From NCBI RefSeq assembly GCF_004309735.1, contig NZ_SIXC01000007.1, positions 39,226 through 103,225 of the forward strand: a stretch of DNA of 64,000 nt, in the 5' to 3' direction. Numbering within the stretch: position 1 is the stretch's first letter; every line of letters begins with the position of its first letter. Source of the DNA: Desulfovibrio legallii (GTDB lineage Bacteria; Desulfobacterota; Desulfovibrionia; Desulfovibrionales; Desulfovibrionaceae). The position numbers and the translations under genes were made by a program. A model generated the notes under the pieces. It saw nothing but the letters and a program-made list of their open reading frames with translations. It ran no database searches and was not told the origin of the DNA. Below, piece after piece: positions 25,101 through 34,590 of this stretch.

Positions 25101-25787
25101 ATGACGCACAATGCTCCGCTCTACCCCGTTTTTCTCGCTCTGGAGGGCCGCCATTGTCTGGTGGTGGGCCTGGGGCAGGTGGGCAGGCGCAAACTTGCGG
25201 GCCTGCTGGACTGCGGCCCGGCCTCGGTGCTGGTGCTGGATACGGCCCCGCCCGCGGCAGCCGCTGCCCCCCTGCTGCGCGACGCACGGGTGTGTTTTGC
25301 CCGGCGCGCCTGCACGGAAAAGGATGTGGCGGGCCGCGTTCTGGTTTTTGCCGCCACGAATAGTACCGCGGAAAACCGCCGCGTGGCCGCCTGGTGCCGT
25401 CGGGCAGGCGTGCTCTGCAACTGTGCCAGCGCGCCGGAGGAAGGCGGCTTTCAGGCACCCGCCGTGGCCCGCCGCCCCCCTCTGGGCGTAGCCCTTTCCA
25501 CCGGCGGAGCCAGCCCGGCCCTGGCCCGACGCTGGCGGGGAGAGCTGGAAACCTGGCTGGTCCCGCGCGCGCGCATGGCCGTCCTTATGGGGCGGCTGCG
25601 GCCTTTGATCCTTGCCCTGGGCGCGGAAACAGGGCAGAATACCCTATTATTCCGTAAGCTGGCGGAATCCCCTTTGCAGCAGTGGCTGGAGCGGAACGAA
25701 ACGGAACGTTGCCGCCTTTGGCTGCAGGAAGCGCTGCCGCCGGCCCTGCACGCGCATCTAGCGGAGTTGTTGCATGATCTCCCCTGA
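25101..25787 (+). CDS. Precorrin-2 dehydrogenase / sirohydrochlorin ferrochelatase
   Basis: 228 residues from the ATG at 25101, where homology begins (YPVFLALEGRHCLVVGLGQVGRRKLAGLL, an NAD-binding Rossmann start). ALSTGGASPALARRWR is the Met8/CysG-N family signature. The enzyme oxidises precorrin-2 to sirohydrochlorin and may insert iron to make siroheme, needed for dissimilatory sulfite reductase and for haem made through siroheme. It overlaps the ccsA/hemX-like start by 14 bp and is in an operon with hemA. Confidence 0.9.
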   Translation: MTHNAPLYPVFLALEGRHCLVVGLGQVGRRKLAGLLDCGPASVLVLDTAPPAAAAAPLLRDARVCFARRACTEKDVAGRVLVFAATNSTAENRRVAAWCRRAGVLCNCASAPEEGGFQAPAVARRPPLGVALSTGGASPALARRWRGELETWLVPRARMAVLMGRLRPLILALGAETGQNTLLFRKLAESPLQQWLERNETERCRLWLQEALPPALHAHLAELLHDLP

Positions 25788-26601
25788 AATTTCCACCGGC
25801 GTCACCCTGCTGCTCTATGGCCTGGCCAGTACGGCGGGCATTGCCGGCATGCTGGCGCGCAGCGCCCTCTGGCGGCGTACGGGCTGTTGGCTGGCCGTGG
25901 CCGGTTTTCTGTGCCAGACCGGCATGCTGGTTCTGGGTTTTCACCGGGCTTTGCCCGGCGGCCTGAGCCTGGGGGCCTATCTGCAGCTCATGGCCTGGTT
26001 TGTGGTGCTCTGCGGCATAGCGGCCTGGGGCAAGCTCAAGCAGGAAGTTCCCCTGGTTTTCGCCGCGCCGCTGGGGCTCATGCTTTTTGCCATGTCCGCC
26101 CCCTATCTGGGGGCCGTAGTGCCTGTGCCGCCTTCGCTCAAGGCGCCCTTCTACGCCCTGCACATCGGCGCGCTCTTTCTGAGTCTGGCCCTGCTGGCCC
26201 TGGCCTTTGCCGCCGGAGCGCTGTTCCTGTTTATGGAAGGCCGCATCAAAAGCAAGCAATCGGTCAAAGGCTTCTGGCAGGACATGCCCGCCCTGTCCAT
26301 GCTGGACAGGATCAACGCCCTTACCGTGCTCACGGCCTTTCCACTCTACACGCTGGGCATTGTGGCGGGGCTTATCTGGGCCAAGCCCGTGTTCGGCGGC
26401 GTGGTGACCGGCGACCCTAAGGAGGTTGTCAGCATCGTCATCTGGGCGCTTTTGTCCGTGCTGTTCAACAACCGTATCACCAAGGGCTGGCGGGGCCGCA
26501 AACCGGCGCAGCTGGCGGTGTTCATCTTCATCCTCTGTCTTTTTTCCATTGTGGTGGTCAACACCTTTATGGAAACGCACCACGCCTTTATCCGGCGCTG
26601 A
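25774..26601 (+). CDS. CcsA/HemX-like cytochrome c assembly membrane protein
   Basis: 275 residues with about eight transmembrane helices (LLLYGLASTAGIAGMLA, YLQLMAWFVVLCGIAAW, LHIGALFLSLALLALAFAAG, LGIVAGLIWAKPVFGG). It shows the CcsA/HemX fold of haem-handling membrane proteins, with His residues at helix ends (LHIGAL, NTFMETHHAF). Its position before hemA is that of HemX, which in other bacteria influences HemA level; a role in cytochrome c maturation is the alternative. GGAG lies in the spacer before the ATG. Confidence 0.85.
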   Translation: MISPEISTGVTLLLYGLASTAGIAGMLARSALWRRTGCWLAVAGFLCQTGMLVLGFHRALPGGLSLGAYLQLMAWFVVLCGIAAWGKLKQEVPLVFAAPLGLMLFAMSAPYLGAVVPVPPSLKAPFYALHIGALFLSLALLALAFAAGALFLFMEGRIKSKQSVKGFWQDMPALSMLDRINALTVLTAFPLYTLGIVAGLIWAKPVFGGVVTGDPKEVVSIVIWALLSVLFNNRITKGWRGRKPAQLAVFIFILCLFSIVVVNTFMETHHAFIRR

Positions 26602-26614
26602 CTGGGCTATAGCT

Positions 26615-27907
26615 ATGGACTGCGACATCTTTCTTGTGGGCCTGAACCACCGCACGGCCGGTGTTGACGTGCGCGAACGCTTTGCCCTGGTCAACTGCTG
26701 CGACCCTGAGCACTGGGCCCTGCCCTGTACGGGCGCGGTGAGCGAAAGCGTGATACTCTCCACCTGTAACCGCGTGGAGCTGCTGGCGGCGGGCACGGGC
26801 GACGTGCCCGGCCAGATGCTGGAATGCTGGGCCGGCGCGCGCGGCGCCAGGGTGGAAGAGCTGGCCCCCTATGTCTATGTGCACAAGAATCTGGAGGCAG
26901 TGCGGCATTTGTTTTCCGTGGCTTCCAGCCTTGATTCCATGGTGCTGGGCGAGCCGCAGATTCTGGGGCAGCTCAAGACCGCCTACCGCAAAGCCGTGCA
27001 GAGCCACGCCACGGGCGTCATCCTCAACCGGCTGCTGCACAAGGCCTTCTCTGTGGCCAAACGCGTGCGCACCGAAACGGCCGTGGCCTCCAGCGCTGTA
27101 TCCATCAGCTATGCCGCCGTGGAGCTTGCCAAACGCATCTTCGGCGACATGCACGGGCACAAGGCCCTGCTGGTGGGCGCGGGCGAAATGGCCGAGCTGG
27201 CCGCCATGCACCTGCTGCAGGCGGGCATTGACGAAATTCTGGTGGCCAACCGCACCCTGGTTCGCGGTCAGGAGCTGGCCCGCCAGTTTCAAGGCCGCGC
27301 TGTACCCTTTGACAGCATGGCCGAACACCTCACCAGCGTGGACATCATCATCACCTCCACGGGTTCGCAGGAGCCCATCATCCGCGCCCGCGACATCCGC
27401 GCCGTGCTCAAGGCCCGTAAAAACCGGCCCATGTTCTTCATTGACATTGCCGTGCCCCGCGATATCGACCCGGACGTCAACGGCCTCGACAACGTTTACC
27501 TCTACGATATCGACGACCTTAAAGAAGTAGTTGAAGAAAACCTGGCCTCCCGCCGAGACGAGGCCGCCAAAGCGGCGGAAATCGTCAATGAGGAAGTGCT
27601 GGCCTTCTCTCACTGGCTGTCTTCGCTGGACGTGCAGCCCACCATTGTGGCGCTTATCGAACGCAGCGAACGCATGGCGCAGGAAGAGCTGGCCAAGACG
27701 CTCAAACGCCTGGGCCCGGTGGATGAGGAAACCCGCGAGGCTCTGGAGGCCCTGGTAGGCTCCCTGGTGCGCAAGATGAACCACGACCCCATCATGTTTC
27801 TCAAAAACGGGGGCATGGCCCAGGAAGGCAACGGCCAGCGCATCAGCCTGACGCGCCGGGTCTTCGGTCTGGACAAAACAGACTGTAAGTACATGGAGGA
27901 ACAGTGA
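26615..27907 (+). CDS. hemA: Glutamyl-tRNA reductase
   Basis: 430 residues from the ATG at 26615. Family motifs: VGLNHRTAGVDVRERFAL, catalytic Cys in ILSTCNRVEL, SLDSMVLGEPQILGQLK, the NADPH-binding VGAGEMAELAAMHLL and FIDIAVPRDIDPDV. It reduces glutamyl-tRNA to glutamate-1-semialdehyde, the first committed step of tetrapyrrole synthesis. The start follows the previous gene by 13 bp; the stop overlaps the next ATG (TGATG). Confidence 0.97.
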   Translation: MDCDIFLVGLNHRTAGVDVRERFALVNCCDPEHWALPCTGAVSESVILSTCNRVELLAAGTGDVPGQMLECWAGARGARVEELAPYVYVHKNLEAVRHLFSVASSLDSMVLGEPQILGQLKTAYRKAVQSHATGVILNRLLHKAFSVAKRVRTETAVASSAVSISYAAVELAKRIFGDMHGHKALLVGAGEMAELAAMHLLQAGIDEILVANRTLVRGQELARQFQGRAVPFDSMAEHLTSVDIIITSTGSQEPIIRARDIRAVLKARKNRPMFFIDIAVPRDIDPDVNGLDNVYLYDIDDLKEVVEENLASRRDEAAKAAEIVNEEVLAFSHWLSSLDVQPTIVALIERSERMAQEELAKTLKRLGPVDEETREALEALVGSLVRKMNHDPIMFLKNGGMAQEGNGQRISLTRRVFGLDKTDCKYMEEQ

Positions 27908-28242
27908 TGCGCTGGTACGCCGTGGACGATCTGACGGAAAAGGAAACCGCGCGTATGCAATCCCTGCTTACGCAGATGGGCCTGGCTGCGGGCATGGACG
28001 GCCTGTACTGGCTGCCCCCGCCCGACGACCTGCTCTCCCCCCTGCAGCGGGAACACGCGGAAAGCTGCGGCCCCTACGTCATGGGCCTGGAACTGGAAGA
28101 AACGTCCCTGCGCCTGGAACTGCTGGTGCGGGCACGCGGACGGCTGCGCTGCGACTGCGTGCACTATGCCGGTCCGGCCCTGCGTGAGCACATGATCGCC
28201 TGGCTGGAGCGCCTGCTCAATGACGCCGTCAGCGATGCCTGA
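27907..28242 (+). CDS. Small conserved-looking protein of unknown function
   Basis: 111 residues. The ATG at 27907 overlaps the hemA stop and has GGAGG 7 bases upstream; GTG at 27904 is an alternative. Soluble, with RWYAVDDLTEKETARMQSLL and a Cys pair in RLRCDCVHYAG. I do not recognise the family. Coupling to hemA suggests a role in tetrapyrrole synthesis or its control, but that is context only. Confidence 0.7.
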   Translation: MRWYAVDDLTEKETARMQSLLTQMGLAAGMDGLYWLPPPDDLLSPLQREHAESCGPYVMGLELEETSLRLELLVRARGRLRCDCVHYAGPALREHMIAWLERLLNDAVSDA

Positions 28243-28391
28243 CCGCACTCCCCGCGCCCTTCCGAACCACGTTGCCGCGCCCGCCTCCCTAGGGCGAATG
28301 CTGCCGCCCAGGCGGCCTTCACGTCCGCAGCCGGGTCTGGCGCCCCAGGTATCACAACCTTGCCGTCCTCGCCCCTGACCGGAAACATGGC

Positions 28392-29621
28392 ATGACGCCC
28401 CTGACCCTGCAGTCCCTGCCGCCCGTCGCCGCCCGCCTCTGCCTTGAGGTGGAGCGCTTCTGTCGCGGCGTGCTGGCCTTGCCGCGCGGGGTTTCTCTGG
28501 TACTGGGCCTTTCCGGCGGGGCGGATTCCACGGCCCTGGCCGTGGTGCTGCACGCCCTGGCCCCCCGACTGGACCTGCGTCTGCACGGCCTGAGCGTGGA
28601 TCACGGCCTGCGCCCGGAAGCCGAAGCCGACGCCGCCCAGGCCCGGTATATGGCCCACAGTCTGGGCCTGCCTTGCCGCATCCGGCAGGCGGACGTGCGT
28701 GGGCTGGCCGCACGGGAAGGACGCGGGCTGGAAGACGCGGCCCGCCGTCTGCGCTATGCCCTGCTGGAAGAAGAACGGCAGGCCTGCGGGGCGGATTTTA
28801 TTGCCCTGGGGCACCACGCCGGAGATCTGAGCGAAGACGTGCTGCTGCGTCTGCTGCGGGGTGCGGGCTGGCCCGCCCTGGGCGGCATGCCCGCCCGCGA
28901 CGACGCGCGCCGCCTGCTCCGCCCCCTGCTGCACACGGACCCCGCCGCCCTGCGCCAACTTTTGCGACTGTGCGGCCTGACCTGGCGCGAGGACGCCAGC
29001 AACCACGACACGCGCTTCCTCCGCAACCGCCTGCGGCATACGGTTTTGCCCCTGCTGCGGGCGGAAAACCCTTCCCTGGACCGCAGCCTGGGCAGCCTCT
29101 GGCAACTGGCGCAGCAGGACGCCGACTACTGGCGGCAGCAGACGGACGCGGCCCTGGCCAACTGCCCCTGGCAGGAAAGCAGCGCTGCGGCGGGCCGCCA
29201 GGTATACCTGCCCCCGGCTTTGCTGCAGCCGCTGCACCCAGCGGCGCGCCTGCGCCTGTATCTGCGGGCCGTACACCGCCTGTGCGGAAGCGCAGACGCT
29301 GCGCCGGACGGCAGGGCGGCTGGAGCGCTTGCCGGCCTGACTGACGACGCGAAAGCCGACGGCTCCGCCCCTGCCCATCTGCACAGCGGCGCGCTGCCCA
29401 CTATGGGCCAAACCTTCGCCCTCACGCCACCCCACCCCCGAACAGCTGCGCAAACCGACGGACAGGCCAGAGCCCGTACCCTGCTGGCCCTGGATGCGGC
29501 CCTGATCCAGGGCCGAGGGCAGAGCCTCTTCCAGCTGCCCGGCGGCGTCAGCGCCCGCATAGTCAAGGGCGGCGTGCGCTTTTGCGCCCCGCCGCCCCCC
29601 GAAAAACCGCGCCAACGCTGA
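28392..29621 (+). CDS. tilS: tRNA(Ile)-lysidine synthetase TilS
   Basis: 409 residues. The PP-loop SGGADSTAL, VDHGLRPEAEADAAQAR, and LALGHHAGDLSEDVLLRLLRG followed by LRPLL and TWREDASNHDTRFLRNRLRH are the TilS set. It changes C34 of a tRNA-Ile to lysidine so it reads AUA. The C-terminal part (300-409) is divergent, with an Ala-rich insertion. It is 150 bp after the small unknown gene; operon membership is uncertain. Confidence 0.93.
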   Translation: MTPLTLQSLPPVAARLCLEVERFCRGVLALPRGVSLVLGLSGGADSTALAVVLHALAPRLDLRLHGLSVDHGLRPEAEADAAQARYMAHSLGLPCRIRQADVRGLAAREGRGLEDAARRLRYALLEEERQACGADFIALGHHAGDLSEDVLLRLLRGAGWPALGGMPARDDARRLLRPLLHTDPAALRQLLRLCGLTWREDASNHDTRFLRNRLRHTVLPLLRAENPSLDRSLGSLWQLAQQDADYWRQQTDAALANCPWQESSAAAGRQVYLPPALLQPLHPAARLRLYLRAVHRLCGSADAAPDGRAAGALAGLTDDAKADGSAPAHLHSGALPTMGQTFALTPPHPRTAAQTDGQARARTLLALDAALIQGRGQSLFQLPGGVSARIVKGGVRFCAPPPPEKPRQR

Positions 29622-29812
29622 ACCCTGGCCGCACAAGGCCAACTTACCCGCCATACGCGCAATTTTGTCCCGCAGTGTCCCTGCCGGGCGACTGCAGGCT
29701 TGCCAGAATTGCCACGGTGTGCTACGTTTTTAAAAAAAATAATACCAAGTTCATCGGCTATGCCGCAGCCCCTTCTGGACGTGCGGCCCGGCGAACACCC
29801 AAAGGAAGACGC

Positions 29813-30340
29813 ATGGACAACACCCTGTTGGAGAAAGCCGTGGCCTTTCACGGGCACCTTTGCCCCGGTCTGGTCATTGGCCTGCGCGCCGTGGAAGCTG
29901 TGCTGCAAGAGCCTGTTCTGGGCAAAGCGCCTTACGGCACACTGGTCTGCGTGACGGAAAACGACGCCTGCGGCGTAGACGCCATACAGTGCCTGCTGGG
30001 CTGCTCCGCAGGCAAAGGCAACCTGATCCTGCGCCCCGTGGCCAAACACGCCTACGCTTTTTTTGACCGCAACAGCGGCACTGCCCTGCGCCTCTGTCTG
30101 CAAAAGCAGAAAGACCCGGACCAGAACCGGGAACAATGGCAGCAAGCCCTGCTGACCCTGCCGCTGGAAGCGTTGTTCAGCCTCTCCGTACCCGCCTATG
30201 CCGTGCCGGAACCGCCCCGGCTGTTCCCCACCGTGGTCTGCGAGATCTGTGGCGAAGGCGCGGCCGAGCACGCCATCCGACTGGAAAACGGCAAAAAAGT
30301 CTGCCTGGACTGCCAGCAGGCCTACGCCCGCCGCTGGTAG
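29813..30340 (+). CDS. FmdE-family protein with C-terminal zinc ribbon
   Basis: 175 residues from the ATG at 29813 (AAAGGAAG upstream). FHGHLCPGLVIGLRA and ENDACGVDAIQCLLGCSAGKGNL are the FmdE signature, with Cys/His that bind metal in solved relatives. The C terminus is a zinc ribbon (CEICGEG, then CLDCQQ). FmdE was named from a molybdenum formylmethanofuran dehydrogenase operon but occurs widely in non-methanogens, where its role is unclear. Here it precedes a TonB receptor, methyltransferase and ABC importer. An AT-rich patch at 29729-29753 may be its promoter. Confidence 0.9.
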   Translation: MDNTLLEKAVAFHGHLCPGLVIGLRAVEAVLQEPVLGKAPYGTLVCVTENDACGVDAIQCLLGCSAGKGNLILRPVAKHAYAFFDRNSGTALRLCLQKQKDPDQNREQWQQALLTLPLEALFSLSVPAYAVPEPPRLFPTVVCEICGEGAAEHAIRLENGKKVCLDCQQAYARRW

Positions 30341-30388
30341 CGGCAAAAGCAAAAACCCTACCGCACATGCCGCGCCGCCGGGGTTTGG

Positions 30389-30420
30389 CTAAGGCGCGTG
30401 CGGCCGGCTTCCACGCTTTT
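30389..30420 (+). terminator. Weak hairpin with T-run after the FmdE gene
   Basis: GCGTG and CACGC form a short stem around a GC-rich loop, followed by TTTTTT. The stem is only 5 bp, so termination is likely partial and the receptor gene may receive read-through. Confidence 0.35.
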
Positions 30421-30488
30421 TTATGGCACGGTAGCACGTTTTAAAAAATATTCACTTGCAACCGCACACATCGCTCTACGGAGGCGTC

Positions 30489-32705
30489 ATGAAAAAAACG
30501 CTCCTGCTCGGCTCCCTGCTGCTCTGCTCTCCGGCGTTCACGGCGCAAGCCGCGGACGACAACCTTATGCAGGACGTCTTTCTTCTGGATCCCGTTACGG
30601 TTACCGGCCAACTGGAAGAAGAAAAGTTGGATCGCACCACCGCCATTGTGGTAGAACGAAACCGCAGCAACAACGTGGCAGACTATCTGGTGCGCGATCC
30701 GGAAATCTCCTTCAAACGCAAGGCGGCCTTTGGCGACAGCAGCGACATCATTTCCATTCGCGGCATGGAATCCAAACGCATCATGCTCAATCTGGACGGC
30801 CGCAACATAGGCTCCACGGGCATGTCCGGCGGCAATTATATCGACTTCGGCACCATTCCGCTGGACAATATCGAACGCATTGAGGTCATCAAAGGCGGCA
30901 GCTCCGTAGAATACGGCAACAGCGCCCTGGGCGGCGTCATCAACGCCCGTACCCGCAAACCCACGGAAACCCCCTACCTGAGCGCTTACGCCACCATGGG
31001 CGGCTGGAACGACGTCTACGACTTCCACAACGTGCGTGGTTCCTATGCCCAGAAGTTTCGGGCTCTGGGGGTCAGCCTGGGCCTGAGCCACCAGCACGCC
31101 GACCCATTTTTGCGCAACAACTATTATAATTCCTTTCACTTCAATCCCAAAGTCTACCTGGATCTGCCCTGGCGGGGCGCACTTGCCCTCGGGTACAGTT
31201 ACAGCGAAACAGAACGCGGCCTTATCCGCAGCAATCGCGCGGACGGCAACCCCAGCAGCGACGCCGACCCCGACCGCCCCGGCTTCAGCAATACCATCAA
31301 CGGCGACTACCCCCTGGCCAACGGCGAAAGTTTTGCCGGTGGGTCGCCCACGCCGTCCATGACCGTCATCGGCGACGACGCCCACTGGACCAAGTACCGT
31401 CACCTGCTGGACGCCACCTACCGACAGGAATTTCTGGAGACGGGCTTTTTTGAACTCATGGCTTTCAAAAATTATGAAAACCGGCGCGAAAAAAACTATG
31501 CGGACGTGGCTGGCCGTATGCTGCTGGACACGGGCAAGATGCCGGCCGCCAAAAAATTTGATCCTTCCCTTACCAGAGACGGCGACCTGGTACTGGACCG
31601 CAATGTGGTGGTGGATACCTCCTACGGCTTCAAGGCCAAAACCGGCGGCACGGTCATGGGGCACCAATTGCTGGCGGGTTTTGAATACAAGCTGCTGCAG
31701 CCGGGCGACATCACGGTGGAATATGTGGACAAAAACTACAACAAAGCCGGGCCCAACAAATTTACCGGGCAGATGGATTCCCAGTCCGCCGGGCGCGCCG
31801 CCCAGGTCTACGGGGCCTTTCTGGCCGACAAGTTCAACCTTACGGACGCCTTGACCGTGGACGTGGGCCTGCGCCTGGACAGCTTTGTCTACAGCCCCGA
31901 AGGCCGCAACCGCACCCTCAACCACACGGCCCTTTCGCCCAAGCTCATGCTTACCTACGCCTTTACCGAGAGCCAGTCCGCCTCCCTGGCCCTGTACCAG
32001 AACTACCGCACCCCCACCATTCCCGAACTGTACTGGAACTCGCAGGCTTCTTCCAGCGACCCCACGGTCAACGTGCCCTACCTGAAAGGCAAGGACATCA
32101 AGCCGGAAACGGCGCGCGGCGCGGACCTGGCCTACAAATACGCCTTTGAAAACAAAGGTTTTGTCAAACTTTCCGGATTTTATTATAATATAGAGGACTA
32201 TATCGTGCACAAAGCCGTATATGTGGACCGGCCCCAGAGCTACCAGGCCTGGGCCGCCTATAATACGGACGCGGAAATCTACGGGGCCACCCTCAGCGGC
32301 AGCTACGCTCTGCGCGACGACCTGCAGGCCCGCGCGGCCGTCACCTGGCAGGACAGCCGCAAGCGCAACGACCCCGCCGACCCGGACGGCGTCATGGACA
32401 AGCTGGAATATGTGCCCAACTGGAAGGCCACCCTGGGTGCGGTGTGGAAAATAACGGACGAGCTCACCCTGGATACGGCGCTCACCTATGTGGGGCCACG
32501 CCAGTACTACGTCAACACGGCCAAACTGGACAAGGGCACCCTGCACGACTACGCCACCCTGGGCGCGAGCCTGAGCTACCGGCTGGACGAGCACCTCACC
32601 CTGGAAGCCTACGCGGATAACATCACCAACACGCAATACGCCGAGTCCTGGGGCTATCCGGCCCTGGGCTTCAACGCGGGGGTAAGCCTCAAATGGGAAC
32701 TGTAA
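30489..32705 (+). CDS. TonB-dependent outer-membrane receptor
   Basis: 738 residues from the ATG at 30489 (GGAGG 5 bases upstream). The signal peptide MKKTLLLGSLLLCSPAF-TAQA is followed by a TonB-box-like DPVTVTG, the plug domain (IISIRGMESKRIMLNLDGR, IERIEVIKGGSSVEYGNSALGGVIN) and a 22-strand-type barrel ending in an aromatic-rich strand (GFNAGVSLKWEL). It would import a metal chelate or similar ligand using TonB energy. The following genes (methyltransferase, FecBCD-like importer) are coupled by start-stop overlaps, so this is one uptake unit. No Fur box or cobalamin riboswitch was found upstream. Confidence 0.95.
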   Translation: MKKTLLLGSLLLCSPAFTAQAADDNLMQDVFLLDPVTVTGQLEEEKLDRTTAIVVERNRSNNVADYLVRDPEISFKRKAAFGDSSDIISIRGMESKRIMLNLDGRNIGSTGMSGGNYIDFGTIPLDNIERIEVIKGGSSVEYGNSALGGVINARTRKPTETPYLSAYATMGGWNDVYDFHNVRGSYAQKFRALGVSLGLSHQHADPFLRNNYYNSFHFNPKVYLDLPWRGALALGYSYSETERGLIRSNRADGNPSSDADPDRPGFSNTINGDYPLANGESFAGGSPTPSMTVIGDDAHWTKYRHLLDATYRQEFLETGFFELMAFKNYENRREKNYADVAGRMLLDTGKMPAAKKFDPSLTRDGDLVLDRNVVVDTSYGFKAKTGGTVMGHQLLAGFEYKLLQPGDITVEYVDKNYNKAGPNKFTGQMDSQSAGRAAQVYGAFLADKFNLTDALTVDVGLRLDSFVYSPEGRNRTLNHTALSPKLMLTYAFTESQSASLALYQNYRTPTIPELYWNSQASSSDPTVNVPYLKGKDIKPETARGADLAYKYAFENKGFVKLSGFYYNIEDYIVHKAVYVDRPQSYQAWAAYNTDAEIYGATLSGSYALRDDLQARAAVTWQDSRKRNDPADPDGVMDKLEYVPNWKATLGAVWKITDELTLDTALTYVGPRQYYVNTAKLDKGTLHDYATLGASLSYRLDEHLTLEAYADNITNTQYAESWGYPALGFNAGVSLKWEL

Positions 32706-33457
32706 TGGACAAAAAAGACGGCCGCACCTACTGGAACGCCAGGGCCCGCACCTTTCCCCGCTACGAGGAAGGCGACCAGACCTATGAAGCCGGCATGCTC
32801 CGCCGGGCCAGAGACCACGGCGTGGTCTTTGCCGACAAGGACGTGCTGGATGTGGGCGCGGGCAGCGGCATGTACACCCTGCGCCTGGCGCAGGAGGCGG
32901 CGCAGGTAACAGCCGTGGACATTTCGGACGAAATGCTCCGCCTGCTGCAAGAGGATGCGGCCGCCCACGGCCTCGCCAACATCCGCACCGTGCGCTCAGA
33001 CTGGGAGAATTTTACCCCTGACCGGCGCTATGAAGTGGTCTTTGCCTCCATGACCCCGGCCCTGGACAGCGAAGCCGGCAAAGAAAAACTGCTGGCCTGC
33101 GCTGCCGGTTGGGTAGTCTACATGGGCTTTCTGGACCGCATGGCTTCGGACCTCATGCAGGGCCTCTACGCGCACTATGGCATTACTCCGCGCGTGTTCA
33201 ACAATGCCCAGATTATGGAGCAGTGGCTTACGACGCGCGGCATCCGCTGCACGGCCCTGCCCGTCAAGGGGCAATGGACGGTTTCCCGCAACCGGGAAGA
33301 TACCCTGGACGTCTGCGTTACAACCCTGCAGCACTACGGCGTGGATCCGGACCGGAATTGTATCGCCGCCCACATGGCGGCCTTTCGCGACGCTTCCGGC
33401 GCGTATGTGGAGCGCACGGACTACACCATCGAGATGCTCCTGTGGCAAAATTCCTGA
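32705..33457 (+). CDS. Class I SAM-dependent methyltransferase
   Basis: 250 residues. The ATG overlaps the receptor stop (TAATG). Motif I VLDVGAGSGMYTLRLA, post-I AVDISDEML and FASMTPAL identify a Rossmann methyltransferase. Genes of this kind sit between receptor and importer genes in several metal-uptake loci, where they may modify the imported chelator or its ligand; the substrate is unknown. The 3' end overlaps the binding-protein gene by 16 bp. Confidence 0.9.
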   Translation: MDKKDGRTYWNARARTFPRYEEGDQTYEAGMLRRARDHGVVFADKDVLDVGAGSGMYTLRLAQEAAQVTAVDISDEMLRLLQEDAAAHGLANIRTVRSDWENFTPDRRYEVVFASMTPALDSEAGKEKLLACAAGWVVYMGFLDRMASDLMQGLYAHYGITPRVFNNAQIMEQWLTTRGIRCTALPVKGQWTVSRNREDTLDVCVTTLQHYGVDPDRNCIAAHMAAFRDASGAYVERTDYTIEMLLWQNS

Positions 33458-34590
33458 ACGACCTTTGCCGCTGCTGCGCCCTGCTGCTGTGCTGTACGTT
33501 CCTGGCGGCAGGGCTGCTGGCCGCCGCAGCCCACGCCGCGCCGGAAGCGCCGGTTCAGACGGCCGCGCCGACGCGCGTCCTCACGGACGCCTTGGGGCGC
33601 ACGGTTCACCTGCCCCCGGCCAACCACATCCGCCGTCTGGTGGCCCTGGGCAGCAGCATGGCCTTCATCACCTACCTGAACGCCCAGGGCCTGGTGGTGG
33701 GCGTGGAAGACTTTGATAAAAGCGACGACCTGGCCAAACCCTATGTGCTCCGCAACCGGGAGCGCTTCCGCGACCTGCCCGTGATAGGCAAGGCCGGGGC
33801 CGTGCGCCTGCCCGACTACGAACGCATTGTGGCTCTCAGGCCCGACGTGGTCTTTATCGTTTCCACCGACCCCGGCGAACCGGACCTTATCCAGCGCAAA
33901 CTACGGCGGCCTGTGGTGGCCGTAAGCCAGGGGCAGCCGCGTTTTGATCAGAAAATCTTCCTCCAGTCTATCCGCCTTACGGGGCAGGTGCTGGGCCGGG
34001 AGGACCGGGCCGCCCAACTCATCCAGGGCATCCACCATCTGGCCGAGCGCCTTGCCTACCGCCCCAGCCCGCAGGAGCGGCGCAAAGCCTATGTGGGCGG
34101 CCTTTCCTACAAGGGCAATCAGGATCTGCGCAGCACTGCGGGCCGCTTTCTGCCCCTGGAACTGGCCGGGCTGGATAACGTGGCGGACAGCGCGGGCCGG
34201 GCCGGGCATTTTTTTGCGAACAAGGAATTTCTGCTGGCCGCCAACCCGCCTTTGATCTTCATCGACGCCAACGGCCTGCCCCTCATCCGCGAGGGCCTGC
34301 GCACGGATCCGGGCTACTACCGCCGGCTCAAGGCTCTGAACCAGAGCCGCGTATGGCTGGTGCTGCCCCACACGGCCTACTTCAACAATCCTGAAATTCT
34401 CTACATCAACGCCTTTTTCATGGCCAAGGCCGCCTACCCGGAACACTACGCCACGATGAATCCGGAAGCCGAGGCCGACGCCATCTTCACGCTCTTCAAC
34501 GGCGCGCCGCAGTACAAGGATTTTGTACGGTTGTGCGGACGCCCCGGCAGACTGCAACTCACGGAGGCTGGGCTTGAGTCCGCTCCTTAA
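33442..34590 (+). CDS. Periplasmic metal-chelate binding protein of ABC importer (FecB/BtuF-like)
   Basis: 382 residues from a GTG start at 33442, the only start that includes the whole signal peptide (MAKFLNDLCRCCALLLCC... ending AAAHA-APE). The body is a type III binding protein: RVLTDALGRTVHLP, RLVALGSSMAF, YERIVALRPDVVFIV, RPVVAV, and FLLAANPPLIFID. The Cys cluster in the hydrophobic core could allow lipidation, but no clear lipobox is seen. It overlaps both neighbours. The ligand is probably iron, another metal chelate or a corrinoid. Confidence 0.87.
   Translation: MAKFLNDLCRCCALLLCCTFLAAGLLAAAAHAAPEAPVQTAAPTRVLTDALGRTVHLPPANHIRRLVALGSSMAFITYLNAQGLVVGVEDFDKSDDLAKPYVLRNRERFRDLPVIGKAGAVRLPDYERIVALRPDVVFIVSTDPGEPDLIQRKLRRPVVAVSQGQPRFDQKIFLQSIRLTGQVLGREDRAAQLIQGIHHLAERLAYRPSPQERRKAYVGGLSYKGNQDLRSTAGRFLPLELAGLDNVADSAGRAGHFFANKEFLLAANPPLIFIDANGLPLIREGLRTDPGYYRRLKALNQSRVWLVLPHTAYFNNPEILYINAFFMAKAAYPEHYATMNPEAEADAIFTLFNGAPQYKDFVRLCGRPGRLQLTEAGLESAP

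Noticed and set aside
29622-29812. Possible molybdenum-cofactor riboswitch before the FmdE gene
   Set aside because: No conserved aptamer core could be laid out; only an AT-rich promoter-like patch is visible.
30341-30488. Cobalamin riboswitch or Fur box before the TonB receptor
   Set aside because: No B12-box-like string and no GATAATGATAATCATTATC-like palindrome.
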